A DNA stretch of 58,389 bases from UBA5905 sp964609975 (lineage in GTDB: Bacteria > Bacillota > Clostridia > Oscillospirales > Acutalibacteraceae): assembly GCA_964609975.1 (NCBI GenBank), contig CAZSTR010000008.1, positions 1 to 58,389 on the forward strand, in the 5' to 3' direction. Both the position numbers and the translations under genes were made by a program. The first letter of the stretch is position 1; every line of letters starts with the position of its first letter. Below, piece by piece: positions 50,849 to 58,389 of the stretch. The notes under the pieces were generated by a model that was given only the letters and a program-made list of their open reading frames with translations, had not been told where the DNA came from and did no database searches.

Positions 50849-51691
50849 ATGGATATGAAAACCAAAAAGGAGCTGGCTGTCGTGGCGGAGCGCATCCGTC
50901 TGGCGGTGATTGAGGGCACCTATCACGCCAAAAGCGGCCATCCCGGCGGTTCTCTGTCGATCGCGGAGGATTTGGCTTATCTCTATTGGAAGGAGCTGCG
51001 CATCAACCCGCAGAACCCCCAATGGCCGGAGCGGGATCGCCTTGTGCTGTCAAAGGGACACGCCGCGCCAGCGCTGTATGGCGCGCTGGCTCTGCGGGGC
51101 TATTTCTCGCCCGCGCTGATTCCGACCCTGCGCCACACCGGCTCGATTTTGCAGGGACATCCGGACATGAAGCACATCCCCGGCGTGGATATGTCCGCCG
51201 GCTCACTGGGTCAGGGAATCTCCTGCGCCGTGGGCATGGCGCTGTCCGCGAAGATGGACAACAAGGACTATCGGGTTTATACCATCGTCGGCGACGGCGA
51301 AATCCAGGAGGGCCAGGTTTGGGAGGCGGCCATGTTCGCCGCCGCCAAAAAACTGGACAACCTGACCGTTTTGGTGGATAACAACAATCTGCAAATCGAC
51401 GGCACGGTGGAGGAGGTCAACTCCCCCTATCCCATCCCGGAAAAATTCGCCGCCTTCGGCTTCCATGTCATCGAAATCGACGGAAACAACCTGGAACAGC
51501 TGGAGGCCGCCTTCAACGAAGCGCGTACGGTCAGGGGAAAGCCGACCGCCATCGTGCAGAAAACTGTTAAGGGAAAGGGCGTCTCCTTCATGGAGAACCA
51601 GTGCGGCTGGCACGGAACCGCCCCGAAGCAGGAGCAATACGAAACGGCCGTGGCGGAAATCAACGCCCGGATCCGGGAATTGGAGGGCTGA
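50849..51691 (+). CDS. Transketolase, N-terminal (TPP-binding) subunit
   Basis: Half of a split transketolase, 280 residues, moving two-carbon units in the non-oxidative pentose phosphate pathway. SGHPGGSLSIAEDL and the TPP motif GDGEIQEGQVWEAAMFA with DNNNLQIDG are present. The subunit ends where full-length enzymes enter the pyrimidine-binding domain. The second subunit starts 4 bp later. A small hairpin (GTGG/CCAC) lies immediately before the ATG. Confidence 0.95.
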   Translation: MDMKTKKELAVVAERIRLAVIEGTYHAKSGHPGGSLSIAEDLAYLYWKELRINPQNPQWPERDRLVLSKGHAAPALYGALALRGYFSPALIPTLRHTGSILQGHPDMKHIPGVDMSAGSLGQGISCAVGMALSAKMDNKDYRVYTIVGDGEIQEGQVWEAAMFAAAKKLDNLTVLVDNNNLQIDGTVEEVNSPYPIPEKFAAFGFHVIEIDGNNLEQLEAAFNEARTVRGKPTAIVQKTVKGKGVSFMENQCGWHGTAPKQEQYETAVAEINARIRELEG

Positions 51692-51694
51692 GCA

Positions 51695-52645
51695 ATGGCA
51701 GAAACAATCAAGCAGGCGACACGTGACGCATACGGCGAAGCGCTGGTGGCGCTGGGCGCCCAGCGCCCCGACCTGGTGGTAATGGACGCCGACCTGGCGG
51801 CGGCCACCAAAACCGGAGCCTTCAAGAAGGTCTATCCCGACCGGTTCATCGACACCGGCATCGCCGAGGGCAACATGATGAGCATCGCGGCAGGACTGGC
51901 CTCCACCGGAAAGCTGGTTTTCGCCTCCTCTTTTGCGATGTTCGCCGCCGGACGCGCCTTTGAGCAGGTGCGCAATTCTATCGGTTATCCCCATTTGAAT
52001 GTGAAAATCGGCGCCACCCACGCCGGCGTTTCCGTGGGCGAGGACGGCGCAACCCACCAGTGCTGTGAGGACATTGGCCTCATGCGCACCATCCCCGGCA
52101 TGGTGATTCTCAACCCCGCGGACAGCAACGAGGCCAAGGCGGCCGTAAAGGCCGCCGCCGACTGGCAGGGGCCGGTTTATCTGCGCTTTGGCCGTTTGGC
52201 TGTGCCCACCGTTACTGACCCCGCCGCTCCCTTCGTGATCGGAAAGGCCACGACGCTGGTGGAGGGCACGGATGTGACCCTCATCGCTACCGGCCTGATG
52301 GTGAACGAGGCGTTGCAGGCGGCGGAGCTGCTGAAGGCGCAGGGCGTTTCCGCCCGCGTGGTGAACATGGCCACCATCAAGCCCCTGGACACCGACTGCG
52401 TGCGGCGCGCCGCCGAGGAAACCGGCGCCATCGTCACCGCCGAGGAGCATAACATCATCGGCGGTCTCGGAAGCGCCGTGGCCGAAGCGGTCTGCGACAG
52501 CTGTCCGGTTCCGGTACGGCGCGTGGGCGTGGAGGACACCTTCGGCCAGTCCGGCCCGGCAGCGGAGCTATTGAAGCTCTATGGGCTGACGGCGGAGCAT
52601 ATCGTCGAAGCGGCGCTGGACGCCATCGCCCAAAAGAAAAACTAA
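51695..52645 (+). CDS. Transketolase, C-terminal subunit
   Basis: Second half of the split enzyme, 316 residues, with the pyrimidine-binding domain (DTGIAEGNMMSIAAGLA, with the catalytic Glu) and the C-terminal domain (VVNMATIKPLD, HNIIGGLGSAVAEA). It is close in form to 1-deoxyxylulose-5-phosphate synthase ends, but the partner subunit shows it is transketolase. It is co-transcribed with the N-terminal subunit. Confidence 0.95.
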   Translation: MAETIKQATRDAYGEALVALGAQRPDLVVMDADLAAATKTGAFKKVYPDRFIDTGIAEGNMMSIAAGLASTGKLVFASSFAMFAAGRAFEQVRNSIGYPHLNVKIGATHAGVSVGEDGATHQCCEDIGLMRTIPGMVILNPADSNEAKAAVKAAADWQGPVYLRFGRLAVPTVTDPAAPFVIGKATTLVEGTDVTLIATGLMVNEALQAAELLKAQGVSARVVNMATIKPLDTDCVRRAAEETGAIVTAEEHNIIGGLGSAVAEAVCDSCPVPVRRVGVEDTFGQSGPAAELLKLYGLTAEHIVEAALDAIAQKKN

Positions 52646-52659
52646 CCTTTGTACCATCT

Positions 52660-52686
52660 CCGGGGACGGCCAACGGCCGTCCCCGG
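52660..52686 (+). other. Intergenic hairpin after transketolase
   Basis: Perfect 12-bp GC stem (52660-52671 with 52675-52686) with a 3-base loop, but no T run. It may be an mRNA-stability or processing element between transketolase and the MATE gene, or a non-canonical terminator. Confidence 0.55.
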
Positions 52687-52717
52687 CTATTGTCTGGAAA
52701 ACACGGGAGGTTTTCGG

Positions 52718-54109
52718 ATGAAAAAACGCGAAATTGATATGCTGCACGGACCTCTGTTTCTCAATGTGATGCGCTATACCGTGCCGATCATTCTCACAAG
52801 TCTGTTACAGCTTCTGTTCAACGCGGCGGATTTGATTGTGGTCGGCCAGTTTTGCGGAAGTGTCTCGGTGGCGGCGGTAGGCGCCACCTCGTCGCTGACC
52901 AATTTGATTGTAAATCTGTTCATCGGCCTGTCCGTGGGCGCAGGCGTAGCCGTGGCACAAGCCATCGGCGCGCGCAACGACGAAGCGGTGCACCAGGCAG
53001 TGCACACCACCATCCCGACGGCCATCGTCAGCGGCCTGTTCCTGACCGTCATCGGTCTGTGGCTGGCCCCCACCTTTTTGCAATGGATGGCCACCCCGGC
53101 GGATGTGATTGAACTATCCGCCGTGTATATGCGGCTGTATTTCTGCGGAATCACTGCCAGCATGGTGTATAATTTCGGCGCAGCGCTGTTGCGGGCGGCC
53201 GGAGACACCAAAGGGCCGCTCATCTATTTGACGGCGGCCGGGGTGCTCAATGTGGCGCTCAATGTGCTGTTCGTGGTGGCCTTCGACATGAATGTGGCGG
53301 GAGTGGCGCTGGCCACCGCCATTTCCCAGTGCCTCTCCGCGGCGCTGGTGCTGTGGGACCTTTGCCGCCGTCGAGACGCCTGCCGGCTGGATTGGAAAAG
53401 GCTGCGGTTCCATAAACGACCGCTGATGAAAATTCTGCGCATCGGTCTGCCCGCCGGCATCCAAGGTTCTCTCTTCTCCATCTCAAATGTGCTCATCCAA
53501 TCCTCCATCAACTCCTTCCAGTCGGTTGTCATGTCCGGCAACGCCGCCGCCTCCAACCTGGAGGGCTTCGTGTATGTGTCCATGAATGCCTTCAGCCAGA
53601 CGGCGCTGAACTTCACCAGTCAGAATGTGGGCGCACGCCAGATGAATCGACTGCCGAGGATTCTCTATACCTGTCTGCTATGCACCACCGCCGTGGGTTT
53701 GGTGCTGGGTGTTTCCTGCTATGTCTTTGGACGGCCGCTGTTGGCGGTGTATGTGCCCGATTCCACCGCGGCCATCGAATATGGTTTGTCCCGGCTAGCC
53801 TATATCTGCCTGCCCTATTTTCTTTGCGGCGTGACCGACGGCATCACCGGCGCCATTCGCGGCATGGGCTTCTCCTTTGCACCAATGGTGGCCACGGTGA
53901 TGGGCGTGTGCGTTTTCCGGGTTGGCTGGCTTTATACAGTGTTCGCCCGCATCCACACACCCGAATGTCTGTATATTTCCTATCCGATTTCCTGGCTGTT
54001 GACCGGCCTTGTGGAGTTCGGAATGTTCCTCTATTATATCCGCAAGCTACGCTGCGCCATGGAACAGCAAGTGACGGCGGGAACAGGAGCACTCGATGAC
54101 GCATTATGA
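52718..54109 (+). CDS. MATE-family efflux transporter
   Basis: Multidrug/toxin extrusion transporter of 463 residues with about 12 membrane helices in two repeated halves (PIILTSLLQLLFNAADLIVVGQF; LPAGIQGSLFSISNVLIQS). It is probably Na+ or H+ driven; substrates are not predictable. The ATG at 52718 has GGGAGG. Its end overlaps the next gene by 14 bp. Confidence 0.94.
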   Translation: MKKREIDMLHGPLFLNVMRYTVPIILTSLLQLLFNAADLIVVGQFCGSVSVAAVGATSSLTNLIVNLFIGLSVGAGVAVAQAIGARNDEAVHQAVHTTIPTAIVSGLFLTVIGLWLAPTFLQWMATPADVIELSAVYMRLYFCGITASMVYNFGAALLRAAGDTKGPLIYLTAAGVLNVALNVLFVVAFDMNVAGVALATAISQCLSAALVLWDLCRRRDACRLDWKRLRFHKRPLMKILRIGLPAGIQGSLFSISNVLIQSSINSFQSVVMSGNAAASNLEGFVYVSMNAFSQTALNFTSQNVGARQMNRLPRILYTCLLCTTAVGLVLGVSCYVFGRPLLAVYVPDSTAAIEYGLSRLAYICLPYFLCGVTDGITGAIRGMGFSFAPMVATVMGVCVFRVGWLYTVFARIHTPECLYISYPISWLLTGLVEFGMFLYYIRKLRCAMEQQVTAGTGALDDAL

Positions 54110-54995
54110 ATTCATCGTGCCTCCGGAATGGGACGGCGCCACCATGCAAAGCTTCTTGCGCCAGCATTGTGGGCTATCCTGGCGTATGGTGGTGAAGCTC
54201 AAGCGGGTGGAGGGCGGCATGACCGCCGACGGCACCCCCTTGCGCTCCATCGACCGTCTGCGCGCTGGACAAACCGTGCGCGCGCAAATGCCGGAGGATG
54301 CGGTGCGCATCGAAGGGGTGGAAATGCCGCTGGCGGTGGTCTATGAGGACGCCCATCTGCTGGTGGTGGATAAGCCTCCCTATTTGGCCGTGCATCCCTC
54401 CGCCGGAAAGCCGGAGCCGACGCTGGCCAACGGCGTGGTGGCGCATTTTGAAAAGCAGGGAACGCCCCTGTCCTTTCGCCCGGTGAACCGGCTGGACCGC
54501 AACACAAGCGGCCTTTTGCTGGCGGCGAAAAGCCCCCATGTGGCCTATGCACTGGCGCAAAAGCCGAAAAAGGTCTATTTGGCGGTGGTGCTGGGAGAGC
54601 TTTTGGGTGAGGGAACGGTGGATGCCCCCATTTGTGTGAAGGAGGGCTGTTGCATCACGCGGGAGGTGGGCGAGGGCGGAAAGCCCAGCATTACCCACTG
54701 GAAAAGCCTCGGAAGCGACGGAGCTGTTTCGCTGATCCGGCTGGAGCTGGATACCGGCCGCACTCATCAGATTCGGGTGCACATGGCCCATCTCGGCCAT
54801 CCCCTAGCGGGCGACACCATGTACGGAACCGACGAGCATTTTCTCCCCCGCCATGGGCTTCATTGCGCCCGGATGAGCCTGCAACACCCGGTCTCCGGCG
54901 AAGAACTCATTCTGCTTGCGCCGATGCCGGCAGACATAAAAGCGCTGCTGACAAAGCACGGCCTGTGGCAGAATGAACTAAATCACATCGAATAA
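54096..54995 (+). CDS. RluA/RluD-family pseudouridine synthase
   Basis: Converts uridine to pseudouridine in rRNA or tRNA; 299 residues. An S4-like N-terminal part is followed by the catalytic domain with Asp near residue 132 in NRLDRNTSGLLL, and by RTHQIRVHMAHLGHPLAGD. The exact site modified cannot be told. It is translationally coupled to the MATE gene by overlap. Confidence 0.93.
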   Translation: MTHYEFIVPPEWDGATMQSFLRQHCGLSWRMVVKLKRVEGGMTADGTPLRSIDRLRAGQTVRAQMPEDAVRIEGVEMPLAVVYEDAHLLVVDKPPYLAVHPSAGKPEPTLANGVVAHFEKQGTPLSFRPVNRLDRNTSGLLLAAKSPHVAYALAQKPKKVYLAVVLGELLGEGTVDAPICVKEGCCITREVGEGGKPSITHWKSLGSDGAVSLIRLELDTGRTHQIRVHMAHLGHPLAGDTMYGTDEHFLPRHGLHCARMSLQHPVSGEELILLAPMPADIKALLTKHGLWQNELNHIE

Positions 54996-55023
54996 CCGAG
55001 CGTGCTTTCTTCGTCGATACCAA

Positions 55024-55061
55024 AAAAGCGTCCCTGTACCATCCGGTACAGGGACGCTTTT
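55024..55061. terminator. Bidirectional terminator between rluD-like and yitT
   Basis: Perfect 17-bp stem (55024-55040 with 55045-55061), 4-base loop, A and T ends, between convergent genes. Confidence 0.92.
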
Positions 55062-55091
55062 CGTTTGCATTTTCTTTTGTTGTGCGAGGCT

Positions 55092-55967
55092 TCAGGTGTT
55101 TTTTTCTGGCGGAAGCCAGCCGGCTCCCAGCACCTCATCGGTGGTCAGCATCATGAAAAAAGCTTCCGGATCCACCTCATAGGTCATCCGCTTGAGCACC
55201 ACAACTTCCTCCCGGCTCACCGCACAAAGAATCATTTTCTGCTCCTGACCGGTATAGCCGCCGGTGGCATCCAACAGCGTGACCCCCCGATCCAACTCGG
55301 ACATAATCCGCGCCGTCAAGGCCGGCTGCTCCCGCGTTAAAATCATCGCCATTTTCCCCTTGCGACCGCCATAAACCATGCGATCCGTCACCAGCGTCGC
55401 CACCACAATATACACCACCGCATACAGGGGGCTTTCCAGCTGGCGATACACCACCGCCGACAGCGCAACAATACATCCGTCCGCCACCAGCATCAGCTGA
55501 CCCACCGACAGATGCGGCCAGCGCCGGGTCAACAGCCGCGCCAGCGTGTCGGTGCCGCCGGTGGTTCCGCCGCGGGAAAGAATGAGACCAAGGCCGAGGC
55601 CGGACAGCGCGCCGCCGAAAAAGCAAGCGAGAATCTTTTCTCCCTGGAAGGGCGGCACAAACAGACTGAACACATCCGTCAGCACCGAGGAAATCGCCAG
55701 CCCCAACAGTGTGCGCACCAAAAAGCTTCGCCCGTTTTGGAATCGAGCGATGATCAGCAGAGGCAGATTCAGCACAATCGTGGTGGCGCCGATGGGAAAC
55801 CGATCCACCAGATGATGAATCAGCGTCGCAAGACCCGTGAAGCCGCCCGGCGCAATGTCATTGGGCGCCGAAAACATGGACACGCTCAGTGCAAAGGCCA
55901 CACTGCCCAGCGTGATGAACAGCAAATCCATCCCAAAGCTGCGCCAGCGTTCTTTTTTATTGTTCAT
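55092..55967 (-). CDS. YitT-family membrane protein (DUF2179)
   Basis: Membrane protein of 291 residues with five or six helices (FITLGSVAFALSVSMF, GGFTGLATLIHHL, SRGGTTGGTDTLA) and a C-terminal cytoplasmic DUF2179 domain (LDRGVTLLDATGGYTGQEQ). Function is unsettled in the family. The ATG at 55967 overlaps mrnC by 11 bp; GGAGG lies 9 bases upstream. Confidence 0.92.
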   Translation of the reverse strand: MNNKKERWRSFGMDLLFITLGSVAFALSVSMFSAPNDIAPGGFTGLATLIHHLVDRFPIGATTIVLNLPLLIIARFQNGRSFLVRTLLGLAISSVLTDVFSLFVPPFQGEKILACFFGGALSGLGLGLILSRGGTTGGTDTLARLLTRRWPHLSVGQLMLVADGCIVALSAVVYRQLESPLYAVVYIVVATLVTDRMVYGGRKGKMAMILTREQPALTARIMSELDRGVTLLDATGGYTGQEQKMILCAVSREEVVVLKRMTYEVDPEAFFMMLTTDEVLGAGWLPPEKNT

Positions 55968-56349
55968 TCGCCTCATCCTCCATACACAGAGAAAACAGCT
56001 CTCGCACCCGCTCCAGCCGCCCGGCTAAATACAGATAGCCGAACAGACTTTCCAGACCGGTGGAACGATGATAATCCGCGCCGGAGCGCGCCGTATGGGC
56101 ATTGCGGCCACGCTTGAACACAGCCAGCTCCTCCTCGTCGAGGCAGGGAAGCAGACGCTCCATCGCCGCCGACTGCGCCTCCGCCCGCACCGATTGCACC
56201 GCCATGCGGTGCAAATCATTCACCGGCCGGTTCGCACGGCACAGCAGACGCTCTCGCACCAGCAGGCTATACACGCCATCCCCCACAAAGGCCAGCGCCA
56301 GGGGGCTGAGCGTGTGTATGTCGATCTCCTCAGGGTATAAACGCTCCAT
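55957..56349 (-). CDS. mrnC: Mini-ribonuclease III (23S rRNA maturation)
   Basis: RNase III catalytic domain without a dsRNA-binding domain, 130 residues. The signature LALAFVGDGVYSLLVRERLL, then the conserved RGRNAHT and a C-terminal EALLGYLYL-like segment (LESLFGYLYLAGR), match MrnC, which trims 23S rRNA ends. The ATG at 56349 has GGAGAG 7 bases upstream. It sits 16 bp after obgE. Confidence 0.94.
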   Translation of the reverse strand: MERLYPEEIDIHTLSPLALAFVGDGVYSLLVRERLLCRANRPVNDLHRMAVQSVRAEAQSAAMERLLPCLDEEELAVFKRGRNAHTARSGADYHRSTGLESLFGYLYLAGRLERVRELFSLCMEDEANEQ

Positions 56350-56365
56350 TTCGCAACTCTCCGTA

Positions 56366-57637
56366 TCAGTCGATGAAATCGAATTCCACATCATAGATAG
56401 AAACCGTGTCCCCTTCGCGACAACCGGCCTCCTCCAGCGCGTCGATGACGCCTGTGGAGCGCAAAACGCGCTCGAAATACAAAAGCCCTTCCTCGTCAGA
56501 GAAATCAATTCCTCGCATCACCTGGAGAAGCCAGGGGGCGGTCACCTCGAAAATCCCCTCTCGCTGGGACACCTGCACCCCCTTCCCGGACAGCTCCTCC
56601 GCCGAGGGCATCGGCTCCGGCTCAGCCTCGAAGCGGCGAATCGGCGGCAACTGGCTGAGCAAACCGGCGCAACGCTTCACCAGCGCGTCCGTTCCGTGAG
56701 CGATAGGCGCCATCAGCGGAAAATATTCATAGCCCCGCTCCTGCATCGCCTGTTCGAAGGCGGCCAGCTGCTCCTCCGTCGCCAAATCGCATTTGTTCCC
56801 CGCCACAATCATCGGACGGGTCGCCAGCTCGCTGTTGAACTGCTCCAGCTCCCGGTTGATAGTGTCGAAATCCGCCAGCGGGTCGCGCCCCTCGCTGCCG
56901 GACACATCCACCACATGAACCAGCAGGCGGCAACGCTCCACATGGCGCAAAAATTCATGGCCGAGGCCAACGCCCTCGCTGGCGCCCTCAATCACACCGG
57001 GGATGTCCGCCATCACAAAGGAGGCGCCCGCCGCCGGACGCACCACACCCAGCACCGGCGTGATGGTGGTGAAATGATAGTTGGCGATTTCCGGCTTCGC
57101 TTCACTGACCACAGAAATGAGGGTGGATTTTCCCACATTCGGGAAGCCCACCAGCCCTACATCCGCCAACAGCTTCAGTTCCAGCCGCAGCGTGTATTCC
57201 TCGCCGGGGACGCCGGGCTTCGCGAAGCGCGGCACCTGGCGGGTGGGCGTAGCGAAATGGCTGTTTCCCCAGCCGCCCCGGCCGCCGCGGGCGGCCACGA
57301 ACGGCTCGTCGGAGGACATATCGGCCATCAGACGGCCGGTTTCCTGATCGTAGATCAGCGTGCCACGGGGCACTCGTATGACGCAATCGGCGCCGCTTTT
57401 CCCGAAGCATCGCTTCGCGCCGCCGTTTCCGCCGGGCGCGGCGGCATATCTTCGCTGATAACGAAAATCCGACAGGGTGTTCATACCATCGTCTGGCACG
57501 AACACAACATTTCCGCCCCGGCCGCCGTCACCGCCATCCGGGCCGCCAGCCGCCACATATTTTTCCCGGTGAAAGGCAACCGCTCCGTCGCCGCCGTTTC
57601 CAGCCTTCACACGGATTGTCGCTTTATCCACAAACAC
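56366..57637 (-). CDS. obgE: Obg GTPase with C-terminal OCT domain
   Basis: Essential ribosome-assembly and stress GTPase, 423 residues. The glycine-rich Obg fold is first (NGGDGAVAFHREKYVAAGG), then the G domain (GFPNVGKSTL, DIPGVIEGASEG, NKCD), then an OCT domain typical of Firmicutes. The ATG has AAGGAGG. Gene order rpmA-obgE-mrnC-yitT is on one strand, with a terminator after rpmA. Confidence 0.96.
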   Translation of the reverse strand: MFVDKATIRVKAGNGGDGAVAFHREKYVAAGGPDGGDGGRGGNVVFVPDDGMNTLSDFRYQRRYAAAPGGNGGAKRCFGKSGADCVIRVPRGTLIYDQETGRLMADMSSDEPFVAARGGRGGWGNSHFATPTRQVPRFAKPGVPGEEYTLRLELKLLADVGLVGFPNVGKSTLISVVSEAKPEIANYHFTTITPVLGVVRPAAGASFVMADIPGVIEGASEGVGLGHEFLRHVERCRLLVHVVDVSGSEGRDPLADFDTINRELEQFNSELATRPMIVAGNKCDLATEEQLAAFEQAMQERGYEYFPLMAPIAHGTDALVKRCAGLLSQLPPIRRFEAEPEPMPSAEELSGKGVQVSQREGIFEVTAPWLLQVMRGIDFSDEEGLLYFERVLRSTGVIDALEEAGCREGDTVSIYDVEFDFID

Positions 57638-57771
57638 GAACGATTCCTCCTTTTCGAAGAAAAGCGCCGAGGACGCTTCTCCTGTTTACTATGCTCCCGG
57701 CGGGACAAAAAATCCGTCGTCCCGCCTTTCCTCGGGCGAAAATGCCCATTTTATTCTTTTTTTCAAGGAAA

Positions 57772-57800
57772 AAAGCCCCGCCGGAGCACGGCGGGGCTTT
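57772..57800 (-). terminator. Terminator of rpmA
   Basis: Eleven-bp GC stem (57772-57782 with 57790-57800) followed on the minus strand by a T run, 7 bp past the rpmA stop. Confidence 0.9.
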
Positions 57801-57806
57801 CATCGC

Positions 57807-58088
57807 TTACTGCTTGTCGTAGACGCTGACGCGCTTGCGATCCTTGCCCATACGCTCGAACCGCACCACACCGTCCGCCTTGGCGAACAGAGTATCGTCA
57901 GAGCCGATACCCACATTCGTGCCGGGATGGATATGAGTGCCGCGCTGCCGCACCAGAATGTTGCCGGCCAGCACAAACTGACCGTCCGCGCGCTTCACAC
58001 CGAGACGCTTCGATTCGGAATCGCGGCCGTTCTTGGTGGAGCCAACGCCCTTCTTGTGAGCGAAAAGCTGAATGTTCAAAGTTAACAT
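57807..58088 (-). CDS. rpmA: Ribosomal protein L27 with cleavable N-terminal extension
   Basis: Large-subunit protein of 93 residues whose N terminus reaches the peptidyl transferase centre. It begins MLTLNIQLFAHKKGVGS: the segment before HKKG is the Firmicutes extension that Prp protease must remove for L27 to function. The body (GRDSESKRLGVKRADGQ) is normal. GGAGG lies upstream. It follows prp, as in rplU-prp-rpmA operons. Confidence 0.97.
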   Translation of the reverse strand: MLTLNIQLFAHKKGVGSTKNGRDSESKRLGVKRADGQFVLAGNILVRQRGTHIHPGTNVGIGSDDTLFAKADGVVRFERMGKDRKRVSVYDKQ

Positions 58089-58106
58089 GGAAATACACCT
58101 CCGTAT

Positions 58107-58389
58107 TCATTCGTTTGTATCCGTCACACAGATGTGCTGCGGATACTGTGCCTGCAATGCCTGCAAATGTAATCGGAAACCGGACAATATCGCCTGACAT
58201 TCGGCCGGGTCACATTCGGCGGAAAGCTCCATGTGCCCCTCCGTCGCGACCACGCGCGCCGGAATATGGAGAATGTCGGTGACGGTGTTGGCCGTCATAT
58301 AGGCGGCCGAAGAAACTGCGGCGCATACAATATCCTCTCCATAAGGCCCCGCCGCGGCGTGGCCGGAAAGGACAAAGCCCACCAACTGT
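58107..58389 (-). CDS. prp: Ribosomal-processing cysteine protease Prp (5' end cut by the window)
   Basis: Partial gene; at least 94 residues are visible and the N terminus is missing at the edge. The catalytic His and Cys are in SGHA and DIVCAAVSSAAYM. Prp removes the N-terminal extension of L27, which is encoded 18 bp downstream. rplU would be expected just beyond the window. Confidence 0.93.
   Translation of the reverse strand, partial: QLVGFVLSGHAAAGPYGEDIVCAAVSSAAYMTANTVTDILHIPARVVATEGHMELSAECDPAECQAILSGFRLHLQALQAQYPQHICVTDTNE

Overview
The window reads as ordinary chromosome from an anaerobic, fairly GC-rich Clostridia bacterium, probably of the Oscillospiraceae/Ruminococcaceae type (taxonomy inferred). 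The signs are a full set of low-GC Gram-positive housekeeping families at high GC: RNase M5, Mini-RNase III, Prp protease with an N-terminally extended L27, Asp23/YloU with the FakA-like YloV, YitT, a split transketolase, a zinc-type S18 beside S6 and SSB, and an F-type ATP synthase whose c subunit has a Na+-type two-carboxylate motif. I see no phage, insertion sequence, CRISPR array or rRNA. There is one tRNA, tRNA-Thr(CGT).

Layout, left to right. 0.1-5.1 kb: trkA-trkH potassium uptake, a LytTR regulator with a C-terminal sensor-like region, and a LacI-type ligand-binding domain that has lost its DNA-binding head. 5.1-10 kb: comEC-holA-rnmV, then a 2-oxoacid-dehydrogenase E2-like protein without the catalytic motif. 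10.2-12.5 kb: lepA, broken by a perfect 424-bp tandem duplication. 12.7-15.1 kb: thuA-like, prmA, rsmE. 15.2-21.6 kb: small membrane protein, 2-hydroxyacid dehydrogenase, an htrA / sensor kinase / response regulator cluster, hemW. 21.8-22.8 kb: a metallophosphoesterase interrupted by one in-frame TAG. 23.0-29.6 kb: the atpIBEFHAGDC operon. 29.9-34.5 kb: SNF2 helicase and mnmE. 34.6-40 kb: DUF6062-like protein, ymdB, fakA, asp23, an orphan solute-binding lipoprotein. 40.2-45.4 kb: metG, a flavin reductase, valS. 45.6-49.2 kb: tRNA-Thr, degV (fakB-like), yfcE, guaB. 49.5-52.6 kb: rpsF-ssb-rpsR and the split transketolase. 52.7-58.4 kb: MATE, rluD-like, yitT, mrnC, obgE, rpmA and the edge of prp.

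Most functions are core: translation, tRNA charging and modification, energy coupling, K+ homeostasis and phospholipid precursor supply. The points most worth a second look are: (1) the lepA duplication, which shifts frame and removes the last 53 residues; (2) the fact that none of the 53 gene stops I could read is TAG, while the one in-frame TAG sits inside an otherwise intact gene; (3) arrays of A-tracts repeating about every 10 bp next to several promoters; (4) several proteins that keep a fold but have lost its key motif (ComEC, the E2-like protein, the LacI-like protein, the short epsilon subunit). I located fifteen sigma-A type promoters by eye. Most carry an extended -10 of the form TGG-TATACT or TGC-TATAAT.
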